Below the pieces are notes generated by a model that searched no databases, was not told where the DNA came from, and saw nothing but the letters and a program-made list of their open reading frames with translations. Source: Quillaja saponaria (Eukaryota > Streptophyta > Magnoliopsida > Fabales > Quillajaceae). Taken from it: a DNA stretch of 64,000 nt. The stretch lies in NCBI GenBank assembly GCA_029379385.1, contig CM055617.1:7874001-7938000 (forward strand), in the 5' to 3' direction. Positions 48,286 to 61,989 of this stretch are shown in pieces. Position numbers and translations under genes: made by a program. Every line of letters begins with the position of its first letter. Positions within the stretch are counted from its first letter, which is position 1.

Positions 48286-48525
48286 ACATCTAAATTTAAT
48301 TTATATCTTTCAAAATCTACAATTTTATCAAGTGTTAAGTATATTTCTCGAGCTAAACTAGAAGATTCACGTATTGCTTCATGGAGATTTAATCTAAGAC
48401 ATGGATATTGTGAAAGATGGTGCAGAAGAGAGTGTAATGGCTTCGTTGAAATTGCATACGAGGTTCGTTATGATGGTTGTATGGGAAGTTGTATAAATTG
48501 GAGGTTCTTTTACACCAATCCATAG
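48286..48525 (+). pseudogene. CRP type II copy 1, lacking a start and signal peptide
   Basis: An open frame without ATG runs into ILSSVKYISRAKLEDSRIASWRFNLRHGYCERWCRREC and ends at TAG 48523-48525. It aligns with the C-terminal two thirds of the gene at 49371. The cysteine pattern here is C-x3-C-x3-C-x14-C-x3-C. The region corresponding to the signal peptide of the second copy is missing, and an in-frame stop lies just upstream. It is either a 5'-truncated pseudogene or has an unseen first exon. Confidence 0.6.
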
Positions 48526-49370
48526 AAATATTTAGTTATCTATATCATGTTTTAAACGTAATTAATTAGCAACTAATCAATGTATATAAGTATTAATTTT
48601 TCATATCTATTGCGACTGGCGGATGGAGTATTAACGAGGTCATGATTATTTGAAAATTTATACTTGTTTATGTTTTATTATGTAATAATAGATTATTTAT
48701 ATATTTAAATTAGTAATATTTTTAAATTTCATATTATTTATGTTAAAAAACTTTATATTACTTATCGATATGTGCTAAAATTTTAATGTGTAATTTATTA
48801 AAGTATATTATAATTTGTTCATAATTTTAAATATTAAAAAATATATATAATGTTCGCTGAGATTACAAACTTTTCCCTCTCTTTCATCTAATTATTTATT
48901 ATATTAATTTATCAAAAAAAAAACAAAGGCATGTATTAAATTTTAATTAAAAAAAAAAAACAGATATATAGAAAAAGACAAGTCTTGCCAGACAATTGTC
49001 ACAAATAATAGGCAATTCTTTTATTTTGTATAAATATTAAATTGTTAGATGTAAAATAAATAATTTATTTATCGTTTTCGTTAGGTGTTTATAAGAAACT
49101 CATTGAAACTTGAAGATACACCACAAAAGTCTTAATTTAATTAGTAGCTTTTAATCCAATAACGTCTTTTAATTACTGTAAATATATAATGACGTCTATT
49201 TGCTTCCTAAAAGAGCAGTAATCTTTTTAGTGTGTTAATTTATTTTCTAATCTTTGCATGACATAAGCTCATAAATAATAAATTTATATTCACAATTAAT
49301 TAACAGCTTGGTTTATACGTTATAAATAATAATTAGAAAAATAAACGTTCAACATGAATGAAAATTCTTG

Positions 49371-49712
49371 ATGATGTCGATGACGATGAAAATAATTATG
49401 GTTGTTATACTTGTTATAATTGGAACTACCAAAAGTAAAACTCACCCTTCCAAAACAAACCCTAATTATCCGTCTTCTAACTCTTTACAATATCAAATTT
49501 TGTCAAGTGTTAAAAATGATTATCCAACTGCTCAAGTAGATGATTCACGTTTTGCCTTGTCGAGATTTAGGCGAAGACATGGATTTTGTGAAAGATGGTG
49601 CAGAAGGGAGTGTAAATTCTTCGTTGAATATGCATACGAGATTCGTTATAATTTGTATATGAAAAGTTGTTTAGACTGGAGGGTTTTTTACAGCATTAAT
49701 CCATATTATTAG
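49371..49712 (+). CDS. CRP type II copy 2: small secreted peptide with CERWCRREC motif
   Basis: A single exon with ATG at 49371 encodes 113 residues. Residues 1 to about 22 form a signal peptide (MKIIMVVILVIIGTTKS). The middle is Ser/Asn/Pro-rich. The end is a basic module, RFRRRHGFCERWCRREC, followed by FVEYAYEIRYNLYMKSCLDW. It keeps four cysteines; the position of the fourth Cys in the tandem copy (GCMGSC) is Tyr here (LYMKSC). A propeptide plus mature C-terminal peptide is plausible but unproven. I do not recognise a named family. The C-x3-C-x3-C start is shared in style with the CRPs at 26.6, 31.2 and 42 kb, but the sequence and spacing differ. Confidence 0.65.
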   Translation: MMSMTMKIIMVVILVIIGTTKSKTHPSKTNPNYPSSNSLQYQILSSVKNDYPTAQVDDSRFALSRFRRRHGFCERWCRRECKFFVEYAYEIRYNLYMKSCLDWRVFYSINPYY

Positions 49713-51579
49713 TTATTCAAATCATAATTTTGTACACCACCTCAATATAACAGCTCATGTAGCTCACATAATTAGAATGAATTTATGTTATTTAATTACC
49801 TACCTAGGGAAAACACCTTCAATGAATCATTTTATGAAACAAAATTTAAAAATGGAATACCATCTCGACAAGCTCAATCACACTTCGTGTCTTGAAGACT
49901 TCGTGTTTTCAACACACACGAAATAAGGCACAATCCATTCTCAAAGGAGACATAATCCATAACAACTAGAAAAAAACAATGAGCTGGTTTTGTCTCCTAT
50001 CTTGTTCACTATAATTTAAATCAGATAAACAGTAAAAGGAAATCACAAAGCCCTTGTCATGTAATCAACTAAAATCCAGCAAGTGTACGCTGTCATGGAT
50101 GACTGAGGAACAAACTAGAGTTTCGGGACCCTCCATCAGCGATGGGTGACCCCTCCGACAACTAGCTTCTCATTTTGTTCTCTATTTATGCCTTCTTTTA
50201 CATAAAGATCTAATAGGAAAGGTTAATTCCACAGCATCAAGAGCCTTGATACAACTTATTACGCCAAGAATTTTGATTTTCGTCAACAAATTGTTGGAAT
50301 TGAAAAGTCATTCGGGTAAAAGCATAGAGGTTGGGGTTTATAAATCTGTGTTGGAGGTTGGTTTTACCCATTGTGAAATCACTTAAATTTTTTGGATATG
50401 AGATGACTTAAAGTCATTCTATTATGTTTATGTTGTTATTTTTTAAACTTCAAACTTGGCCTTTGATTTCAACTTTTCAAATGCTTTGTACTCTAGAATG
50501 ACTTCTCTGTATCATGTGTTGTGTTCATAATCAGCGTAACCGTCCAACTTTTCAAAAGTTGAATTCGTGTCTTCAAAACACGAAGTCATCTTTCATTGAT
50601 TTTGGTAATTGGGCTTGTCGAATTGGCATCTGAGTGGGTTTATGTCGTGGAATCAACTCACAAAGTTTGTTATTGGTCCATTTTCAAAATATGTTTGAAA
50701 ATTGATTTTTTGGTTAATAATTTGTTTGAAAACATTGGTCCATTCTAAGTATTTTTCCAACTAGCTGCTTTCCTAGAATTCTTTATATTAATTGTTCCTT
50801 TAAAAATAATAATTTTATAATTATCTTCTTAGTTTTTTTTCACACTGAAGTCAAATAGAAAACGTCTTCTCTTTTCGTTTTCGGAAGTATATATATCCAT
50901 GAGATTAATTGAGCCAAATCCTAATGACTTTACCAAATTCCAATAGCATGTAGGTAATTAGTTTAGGTATTTTTTTGTCTTTCTCTTCTTCTTATGCTTG
51001 TTGGCATGACATAAAGTGCATATTGTTGCTAATTGAACCACAAAGAGTGATCAAATAACTTCTTTTCCTTTTCGTGTATATTGAATAGGCTTTATACATA
51101 TCAAAATAATACAGGGAAAAAAAATATTTGCATATATTTTAATTCAATAAATCTTAATTGTAAATACTATAACCGGTTATATGAATTTTATCAGAAAATT
51201 AATTAATATTCTGCATTTATATACTGAAACGCTCACAAATAAAAAATAATATCAATATATTATTGGATGAGAACTCTAAATCCGAGACCACATATCATCT
51301 ATATTAACTATTGAGTTAAGATGTCATCTATTCACTAGGCTAGAGAGCTTGAGTTTACATGCAACAAAATTAGCGGATAATCATAATGAAACATCCACAT
51401 TATATCTGGGCCTCCACCTCTGTGATCCATATAAGCCCATGGACAAAGACCCAAACCCAAGCCTTTTTAATATTCTACTAACAAATTAAAAGAAAAGCAG
51501 AAAAGAAAATTTTCATGCAACCAAACAAGCCCTAAAGTCCAAACTAGGCAAGAAAGTGTGCAAACAGAGGGAATCACCT
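49713..51579. other. Intergenic region with an inverted-repeat element and the DPH1 promoter
   Basis: Contains the element at 49861-50632. Between 51400 and 51530 the sequence is less AT-rich, with TGGGCC-type and AGCCCT motifs, and is the likely DPH1 promoter. No further gene. Confidence 0.4.
49861..50632. repeat. Inverted-repeat element, possible non-autonomous DNA transposon
   Basis: The left end (49861-49920) contains TCGACAAGCTCAATCAC and ACTTCGTGTTTTCAA. The complement of the right end (50563-50632) contains TTCGACAAGCCCAATTAC and ACTTCGTGTTTTGAA in the same order. The interior (50085-50165) is richer in GC than its surroundings. No transposase frame or clear target duplication was found. 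Confidence 0.45.
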
Positions 51580-52983
51580 ATGGAGTTGGAGCAACCCAAG
51601 CAAGAAGCAGAGCTTCTTCTCCTTCACCAACCCTCCCAAATTCCCAGCCCTAGGAGGCGGAATCCCCCACCAAAACGATTTGTGAAGAGCCAAATTCCAG
51701 ACTCAATCCTCAACGACGCGTCTCTCAACGCCGCCATTTCTCTCCTTCCCTCCAATTACAACTTCGAGGTCCATAAATGCGTCTGGCGCGTGATTTCCAC
51801 AGGTGCCAAACGGGTTGCGCTTCAATTTCCTGAGGGGCTTCTCATGTACTCGCTTGTCCTCTCCGATATCTTCACCACCTTCGCCGGCGTTTCACATTGT
51901 TTCGTTCTAGGTGATGTTACCTATGGTGCTTGCTGCGTCGACGATCTCGCTGCCTCAGCTCTCGGAGCTGATATTTTAATTCACTACGGTCATAGCTGCC
52001 TTGTGCCCATTGATTCCACCACCATCCCCTGCCTCTACGTCTTCGTTGATATTAAGATCAATGTGGATCATTTGATTGATACAGTCAAGTTGAATCTGGA
52101 ATCCAGTAACACAAACCTCGTTCTCGCCGGTACAATTCAGTTTGCATCGGCGATTCGGGCAGCAAAACCCGAATTAGAGAAACATGGGTTTAGGGTTTTG
52201 GTTCCACAATCGAAGCCATTATCAGCTGGTGAAGTTCTTGGCTGCACAGCTCCAAAGGTGTCATTGAATGTGTTTGACGGAAAGGGTGAGACTGCTCTGG
52301 TTTTTGTGGCAGATGGAAGATTTCACCTTGAGGCGTTTATGATTGCGAATCCGGGAATTAAGGCTTTTCGGTATGATCCTTATATGGGGAAATTGTTTCT
52401 GGAGGTATATGATCATGTTGGGATGAAGGAGTCTAGGAAAAGTGCGATTTTGAAAGCTAACGAAGCTCGAAATTGGGGAATTGTGTTGGGGACTTTGGGT
52501 AGGCAAGGGAATCCTAGGATTTTGGATAGGTTAGAGAAGAAGATGAGGGAGAAGGGTTTTGATTATACAGTTGTTTTAATGTCTGAGATAAGCCCCGGAA
52601 GAATTGCATTGTTTGAAGAATCAGTGGATGCTTGGATTCAGATTGCTTGTCCTCGACTTTCAATTGATTGGGGTGATGCATTTGTGAAACCTGTTTTAAC
52701 TCCTTTCGAGGCAGAGATTGCTCTAGGAATTATACCTGGTTGGTGGGAGAAAACTGCTGTAGTAAATTCGGGTTGTGAAGAAGGTATTGATTGCAGGAAG
52801 GGTGGTTCATGTTGTGGAGGTAACAATGGAAATAGAAAAGGAATGGTAGATGCTGGTGGGGATTATCCCATGGATTATTATGCTCAAGATGGTGGAGAGT
52901 GGAACTCCTCCTATATGAAGAAGTCATCTCGTCCTCCACGGAGAAATATTATTTCTTCTGCCGCTAATGGTGCCATTTCCTAA
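51580..52983 (+). CDS. DPH1: DPH1, 2-(3-amino-3-carboxypropyl)histidine synthase subunit 1
   Basis: An intronless gene of 467 residues; the ATG at 51580 (MELEQPKQEA) is the first in frame. DPH1 forms a radical-SAM-like iron-sulphur enzyme with DPH2 that adds the 3-amino-3-carboxypropyl group of SAM to a histidine of elongation factor 2, the first step of diphthamide synthesis in the cytosol. Visible family blocks: VKSQIPDSILND (36-47), ALQFPEGLLMYSL (80-92), GDVTYGACCVDD (111-122), HYGHSCLVPID (135-145), EVLGCTAPK (218-226), MSEISPGRIALF (334-345) and ACPRLSIDWG (356-365). The presumed Fe4S4 ligands are Cys118 or 119, Cys222 and Cys357. The C-terminal Gly/Cys-rich tail (CRKGGSCCGGNNG) is variable in the family. 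Identification is firm. Confidence 0.96.
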   Translation: MELEQPKQEAELLLLHQPSQIPSPRRRNPPPKRFVKSQIPDSILNDASLNAAISLLPSNYNFEVHKCVWRVISTGAKRVALQFPEGLLMYSLVLSDIFTTFAGVSHCFVLGDVTYGACCVDDLAASALGADILIHYGHSCLVPIDSTTIPCLYVFVDIKINVDHLIDTVKLNLESSNTNLVLAGTIQFASAIRAAKPELEKHGFRVLVPQSKPLSAGEVLGCTAPKVSLNVFDGKGETALVFVADGRFHLEAFMIANPGIKAFRYDPYMGKLFLEVYDHVGMKESRKSAILKANEARNWGIVLGTLGRQGNPRILDRLEKKMREKGFDYTVVLMSEISPGRIALFEESVDAWIQIACPRLSIDWGDAFVKPVLTPFEAEIALGIIPGWWEKTAVVNSGCEEGIDCRKGGSCCGGNNGNRKGMVDAGGDYPMDYYAQDGGEWNSSYMKKSSRPPRRNIISSAANGAIS

Positions 52984-55910
52984 CATTCTAGTTTGGGAAG
53001 ATTATATTGTCATACTTCAGAAGGGTAAACCAATTTTATTGTTGTTAGTGATAGTCTTGCTGTAATTGCATCTTGGATCTTGTCTTGCTATTTACTTTGC
53101 CTCTATACGTTTCTAAGATCCCCATTTTCTTTTTCCAGTTATAATATGAAATTGGTGCTAGAGCAATTCTTTGAACTTTAGTTTGTGTCTTATTTTGTGT
53201 TAGGGAATTCACTACCAGAAAATTAATATATAGGATTGTGTGTTTCTATTAGTTTGGTGAGCTTTACTTCAACTGAAATGATATGAGATGCTTCTCTAAT
53301 GTATAGGTTAGAAGCTTTTAAATCTGACTAAGAGAATTGTGTTAATGTATGTACTAATAGTGGCTGCCCTGAAAGGATAATTTAAATGACATACCATGTA
53401 CGTTAAGATAAGGTGTGGCCCAATTTTACAAAGCACTTATTGTGTTACAAAATGTTTTAGCTAGTTAGCTGTGGGAGCATATATATAGGCTGCTGAAAAA
53501 ACTGATTCTTGATATTGCTGCTGCAGATCATCTTTCGTACTGGCTAACGACTAGCAAAAAATAAGCCTAGATCGAGGGTTATGCTGAGATTATAGAATAG
53601 GCTATATTGAGTTCAGTCGGTGATTTGTGTATCCGTTGGCAGGGGTTTGGATTGGAGTCATATTTGAAGATTACTATTGTTCAGGTACCTTCAATGCTGA
53701 ATTGTTGATATTGGGTAAAGTTAAGGTGGGGGATGAATTTGAGGTGAAGAAAGTCGGGGATAGCCTCCTTGAAGTAATGTTTCGAGTGCTTTATATGATA
53801 ATTTTGTCCTAAGGAAGATACAGAGATATGACTTCAGTTCTCTTAAAGCCAAGTCCAGACACTATCCCAGTAATGAACACAGTTAGGAGTTTCCTTCCTT
53901 CTAGCTATACACTGGTTTTCTAATGAAGACCAACTATAAGAATGGATTAATGGAATTCTACAGCAAATGGTCATGTATGCAGCTTTGTAACATCAATAGG
54001 GCTCTTGGGGAATGCATTTTAGGCTTTAAAGTGGGCTAAGGTTCATTTAAGATTGAAAGTTGTAACGTTCTCTTGATTAATATCTTGGATTGGACATGCA
54101 TATTAGGATTGCAGGGAGAGAATCGAAACTTCGTTGCAGGTTTCAAACAGAAGGAGATGGCGATTATCTAGTGTCTTTGGAAACAGGCTATTTTCTAGAA
54201 ACAAGTTAAAACAAACTAAGGAAATGTAAATGAATATTTAGCACACAAATTATAAAAGCGAAGAAGAGGGATGTCTCATAAAGTTAAACCAATTAATTTG
54301 CGAAGTTATCTTTCTCATCCGGTTCCAAATTCCAGTGCTGCTCAATCTCTCCTCTCGTTGATGCTCCGCGGATCAAAACAATTGAGTTTTCAATTATGGA
54401 TTCATGCTTCTCTGACTTATGCCCTGTTCTATGCCGATTTGGATAACAATGCCGGCTCTTGGGTTGCATTTCTGGGTCTGTTCTGTTCTGTTGGTCCTCC
54501 CATTGCTTGAGCACCGAGCTACAGAACCCACCTTAAACTTCGGCCAACTTTACTTATCCTGGGTGTGTTGTTAGGACTTTCAGATAGTGAGTCTATTAAA
54601 ATCTAAGATAATAAATACGTTGTGAATATGAAAAAAAATATTGTGAAGATAACAAGAGTGTAAGTATATTTAGGTATTTATTACTGAAAGTTTAGTTCAA
54701 GCGGTATCTGTCTCTTTTTCTAGTGACATGTTTGAGCATTCTTAATATACCAGAGAGAAAAGAAAAAAAGAAAAAAAAGTATATTTAGACATATACATTC
54801 GTGTAAGTATATTTAGGCATTTATTACTAAAAATTTAGTTCAAGTGGTACCTATCTCTCATTCTCAAGTGTCGTGTTCAAACATTCTTGAGGAAAAAAAA
54901 AATATATATATATTTAGACATTTATAGAACTGAACCTTAGTCACCAATCCAACCTCGAAAATTTTTAATCCTAACCCGGCCCTTAATGAAAAAACATCAA
55001 ATCCCACTCTTAAGCCCACTTTGGCCAAACCAACCTAGGCCCAACCCAAACATAATCTCAGTCCCCCTCTCTCAGACCTCAATAAAACAAGTTTGTACCC
55101 GGCCCATATTTGTTTGCTTATGTTTTTGCAGGGGGGGGGAAAATATTTCGACCAAGCCTATAGGTATAAAAGGCTCAAAATAAGGACTAATTCATTAAAA
55201 ACTTTGGAAAAAATCAGAAAAAACAAATACCAACTTCAATTTCATTTGGACCTCAAATTCATGAGGCCCAGCCCAAGTAATTAAAGCCCCAAAAATCGAC
55301 GCCTACATAACATACTAATTCTGAAACACCAGAATAGAATCAACACAAAATGAGAATTATGCCAAAAAATTGGGAGAAAAAAATAACTAAAACATTAGCA
55401 TTAGACCTAAACGTAGGCTTCCCAGGTCATAATTTCTATGCAACCCAGATAAAAAATGAAGTAGTGCATTTTAATATCACACTCCCCTTTAATGGTCCCT
55501 TTCTTCACATATATATGTAGTTTCAAATATAATGCAATTGGCCAACAGCTTAAGATTAGCTCTTGTCCCTTTCTTCAATGATGATATCATACAGTAAAAA
55601 GTAGAAAGATAACAAAACAATAGAACTAAAGCATATACTAACCAATAATCACATATGATAGAAGAAGAAAAAAGATGACAAAACAAACCATGAAGAAAAT
55701 TTTCATGGCCAAGAATTATAACCAAGCTAGTGGGCTACAATAGTCTGGCATCTTTAGAACCTAATAAGAAGCATGTAACATACTTGAAAGCTTTTAAATC
55801 CAGTCATCCAAGTACACTTTTTCCTCTATTAAAAATTCTAAAGCTTGAAAGGTAACAAAGCTTTACTGATCAGAAGACCCAACAGATTACCAACAATATT
55901 CTATTCTGGT
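52984..55910. other. Intergenic region between DPH1 and actin
   Basis: DPH1 3' untranslated sequence, then mixed sequence. An ATG frame of 79 codons at 54271-54510 is less AT-rich than its flanks (MSHKVKPINLRSYLSHPVP...) and could be a transferred or retained coding fragment, but I do not recognise it. The short frame at 53627-53812 is likewise unassigned. The actin 3' untranslated region lies at the right end. Confidence 0.35.
54657..54893. repeat. Tandem duplication, period about 145 bp
   Basis: Units 54657-54750 and 54802-54893 both begin GTGTAAGTATATTTAGG and contain TTTAGTTCAAG.GGTA.CT. The block TAGTTCAAGTGG fits an RNA polymerase III A-box and GTTCAAACA is close to a B-box. A degenerate tRNA-derived SINE is possible, not shown. 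Confidence 0.6.
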
Positions 55911-57847
<1,937 letters not shown>

Positions 57848-57856
57848 CGTGTATTA

Positions 57857-58375
57857 CTGTACAAGAAAAAACAGAATGGTAGATAAACCATCATCAACAA
57901 TTAAGTACTCGGAGCCCTCTACTTCTGACTGCACCTTTTTTTCCACCATTTTATTATCCAATAAAATTGCATGCACCACGCCCCAATTTTTACTAAGCAT
58001 TGAACCTAAACCCAGATAATGTCTCTAACATACATTTCCCAATCAAGCAAGCACAAAATTACCACAACATTGTCGGGGACAAAATTTAGAAGAACTAGTG
58101 GTGAAACCATCACAGACAAGACCATCTTTGCATATTCAAAGACAAAAAATCTACTACTTGAAAATGGAGAAAAATACCCAGAAACCAAAGACATCATTAC
58201 CAAAAACCCAATTGAGAAAATGACAGAAATTGATAATTCACGCAACAAGAGGCCTGAAATCTTTCAGATCATGCACACAGTCCTCAATTCATTAATCAAA
58301 CATTTTAGGGTTCTAAAGTCCTTCAGCATGCAAAACAAAATTGCAGAAGAAAGAAAGAGAAAGACCTAGACGTAC
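57857..58375 (-). other. Leader intron of the actin gene
   Basis: Donor GAG|GTACGT (58376/58375) and acceptor TTGTACAG|TAATAC (57857/57856) frame a 519-base intron nine bases upstream of the ATG. Plant actin genes usually have such a leader intron, which often boosts expression. Confidence 0.7.
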
Positions 58376-58455
58376 CTCGATCAGACAGAAAAAGCAAACG
58401 CTTGCAATGGAGATACAGAGAGCAGATAGCGTGAGCGCAACACTTGCAAATGAGG

Positions 58456-58465
58456 TTTATATAAA
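58456..58465 (-). promoter_or_regulatory. TATA box of the actin gene
   Basis: TTTATATAAA lies about 80-90 bases upstream of the leader donor, with the short non-coding first exon between them. Confidence 0.6.
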
Positions 58466-60969
58466 CTATAACGTAAGTAAATGACACTGAAATGCAAATG
58501 AAATGAAACCCAAATGTGGTTTAATGGAACGTTTGGTTGGTGGGAAAAAATTTGCGGGTGTTAAAGAATTAATTGGAGAATCTCGGAGGACTTTCTAGGA
58601 AACCAAAGGGAGAATAGAAGACTCTACCTTGACTTTTGGCGTGATACGAGAATCTGTTTAATTAATTAATTTGGATTGGAATCCTAAAAATTGTGGGACA
58701 TCCAAATCTAGAATTTGACGTGTACAAGTAAGATTTGTATTCCCACGTCAGCGGCTAGGCCGGGCAGGTCTGTATTTGGTGGGTCACGCTGTGTGCCATG
58801 TGTGGGCCACATCCACCACTTCAAACCTAAATGATTATTTTTTTACACTTTTTTTAGTGATGGAGTTTAAACAATTTTATGTCTACTTAGATTAATTTAC
58901 TCTTTTTATCTGAATTTTAATTTATTTATTTTTTCCGATTAAAGATATGATATTTATGTCTGACACTAATAACTGATTTTGCATATAATATATAATTATA
59001 TAAGATATTAGATTGTATAGTTTTGTTATAATTATACTATTATTTTATTCATCTTTTTTTTATTATATAAATTTAAAATGTCAGGTATAATATAAGAAAA
59101 TGTTAATAATATAAGTCTATATTATCATGTTACTGTTACACGCTATATAAGAGCCAACTAAATATTTTCATACTATTTTATAATCCTTTTACATGTACTA
59201 AACGAGTGTGAATATTTTACTTCTTAAATTATTATTATTTTTTTAAATTCAAATTCATAAAATAAATGAAAATAACAATACTTCTTAAACAATAACACGT
59301 ATTTTAAGTTGGTTATATATCTTCTATTTCTAATTTAAAAAATTATAATTTACTTAAAATTTAATTTGATTTAAATTATGTGTAAAAAGTAAAATTCATG
59401 TGTGCATAATTCTTGTTTATATAGTTTGTTTTTTTAAAGACTATTGATTAATTAAATTATTTTTGACTCAATTAAAATGTACTCGTTGTGATTTGAGCTT
59501 GAATATTGAACGTTGAGACTATAAACTCAAGAGTAAACTTAACAAATTTACTTAAATGTTAATATATATATATATATATATATTGAGAGTTTACATTTCC
59601 ATTAAATTTATTTGCAAGCTATCTAGAGTAGTAGTAACAGAGGAAGACATTATACTAACATTAAGATTTTAAAATCAAACTAAATGATAAATTACTATTT
59701 TTTATTTTTGCTTAAATATTGATAATTTTAAGTTGTGTTTGATCATACGGATATGATAATATAAAATAAGATATTATGTAATTAAAAATAATAATGTTTA
59801 GAATATGCTTGCAAAGCACTTATTTTGTTTTTGGTGCATAACCTGATACAAGGTAAGATATGACTAAAATATCTTTATTAATTGTTTCGTACAATATCAT
59901 ATTGTATCGGATATGAATTTTTTTTTTAATATTATTTAAAAAAATTATTGATGAGCATAAGAATCATATAATTCACGTAAATTTATAATTTTTATATATT
60001 ATTCATATAAAATTTTATTCTAATTTTCTATTTATATATATTTTAAGATTATTTTAATTTACTTATCATGACACGGAATATTCTTAAAATAATTTTTTGG
60101 TAAAGATTTTATAATATTTTTTCATAATATTAAGTCTTAATTTTTTAAAATTTTTTTTGTGTTGAAAAGAAAAGAAAAATATATTTTTGCAGCAAGTGAA
60201 ATGAAGTTACCCACCCTCTATATAAATTTTGTATAATTTTGACTTTTATTTCTTTAGTTTTCTTTGAATGACATTTTGTTGACGAAAGAGGGTTAGTGAA
60301 AAGGAGGATGAGATTGGGGCTAACTATGAGAATTTTCTATTTTGATCAATTGTTCGCTACTCTTATCCTATCCATTATAATACCATAATTGACAAAATAA
60401 TCAGGCTATTGTTCAACAAGACTAAACCCCTAAATTTTATATTATCCTATTCAATGATATGTACCAAACAGTTAAAACCAGATAAAAAAATTCTTATTTG
60501 ATTTTTCTTATCTCATCAGCAAAACATATCCTTAATGCATAATTAAATTATTTAATTGTTTTTTAACAACACAGACAGTAAGTTGGATTGTGGTTTCCTT
60601 GAATTAACTAAAAAATAATTAAAATGCAAAATAAGTGTTTTTTTTTCTAAAACTGAATTTGTGCGTGTTAATACTATCTTATTAGAATTGAAAATTTTCG
60701 AACACAATTATAAAGTAAAAATGAAGTTAGCATTTCTTGTCCATTAGTATTTTTTTATTTCATTGCTTGTTACCCTCACCTACTTCGGCTCGTGATACCT
60801 TGATGATCCCATGGAGTTCAGCAAACCGAAGACTTTGTTGTTTATGATCAATGTTCTAAGTTCCGACCTTCATGGCTACTTGTTTTCGTTCAGAACTATA
60901 ATGGGATGAGAAGAAAAGTTTTGTTTTTGTTTGTAAAATAAATTGGTCAAACCGGATTAAGCCCATAAC
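58466..60969. other. AT-rich intergenic region
   Basis: No gene is seen. The stretch from about 59730 to 60540 has weakly inverted ends (TTGTGTTTGATCAT...GGATATGATA against the complement of the right end, AAGGATATGTTTTGCTGATGAGATA). It may be a MITE remnant. A TA microsatellite lies at 59561-59582. Confidence 0.35.
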
Positions 60970-61128
60970 CAGAACCCGATTGGCCCTGAGGCCTTCAACT
61001 CTTACAAGTAGTTTCAGTCAGACAAACATTTGCCAAGCTGACCCCAACGCAGCCAGTTGCTTCCAAGTCTTGGAATTCATTTGCTCCATCAAAGTTCTCT
61101 GTCAAACGTTGTTGTGCTTCAAACCACA

Positions 61129-61989
61129 ATGTAAGCATCAAGTTTCTTTCTTTCATGTCTTAGTCAGATCTAATTTTTCTGTAAGCTCAACAGTGTGTAT
61201 GTATTTGATGGCCATGTATTGCAATTTAGGGTTTTCAGGTTCATAAGAAATCAGTCACTTTTTCATTTTATCTGGTATATTAAATCAATAATAGATTGCG
61301 ATTAAAATTTTGGAAGTAAGCTCTTAGACTGAGCTCAATTGTTCCGGAATTTGTTGAAAGTGAAACACATGGATTAGAAAACTGATACCCATCTTTAAAT
61401 TGATTTGAATTCTATATTTTCTTAATATTAAATGGAGCAAGAGTCATGTTTGCTTCACTATTCTCAAAACTGTTTTCTGGATAATAAAAATTGAAGTTTT
61501 ACTTAAATCTCACCTGTGGAAAAATTGGGTATTTCTGATTTAGCTAAAACGTGCTACGTTTCCTTGATAAGTTTCAATGCGTGGAACTGGTAAATGGATT
61601 GATGGTAAAATCATAAAGAGATGCTTGGCCAGTGTCCATTATAAAAGAAGTGTTTTCATAAATAGATAGTGACTAGTGAGAGAACATTAGAAATCAAATT
61701 TCCGAGTATGGTATACTTTTAGATTGGGATAAGATAACTGCAGTTGTGAAGGTTTCTCTATATTATAGGAAAATTGAATTGGTTTCATTTTTCTCCTTAA
61801 AATAATTGGTATAGACATGCCATTTTGTTTACTGTTACCTTTCTATGTGGGTCTCTCTTTTTTAGTAGTTGTTTTGCTCATCCTTTTCTTGTGAATCTAG
61901 GGCTGACGAGGAACCTGTTGATCAGAAGAAATATTTTGAAGAATCTTGCAAACCAAAGTGTGTGAAACCATTACTTGAATATCAGGCAT
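61129..61989 (+). CDS. QCR6: Cytochrome b-c1 complex subunit 6 (hinge protein), 5' part only
   Basis: The exon at 61901-61989 encodes ADEEPVDQKKYFEESCKPKC and then VKPLLEYQA, the N terminus of the plant complex III hinge subunit, including the first Cys pair (CKPKC) of its two disulphide hairpins. The exon starts with a G directly before GCT. The upstream leader exon ends ...CCACAAT at 61130, followed by the strong donor GTAAGC. Splicing 61130 to 61901 therefore builds ATG from AT + G, giving the expected MADEEP start. The coding sequence continues past a donor at 61990 (GTATAT) into a long intron; the remaining exon(s) with the second Cys pair are outside the window. The product acts at the intermembrane-space side of complex III, next to cytochrome c1. 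Confidence 0.85.

Noticed and set aside
51556..51579. Extending DPH1 upstream of the ATG at 51580
   Set aside because: The longer frame begins at GTG, not ATG, and the added residues are not expected for the family.
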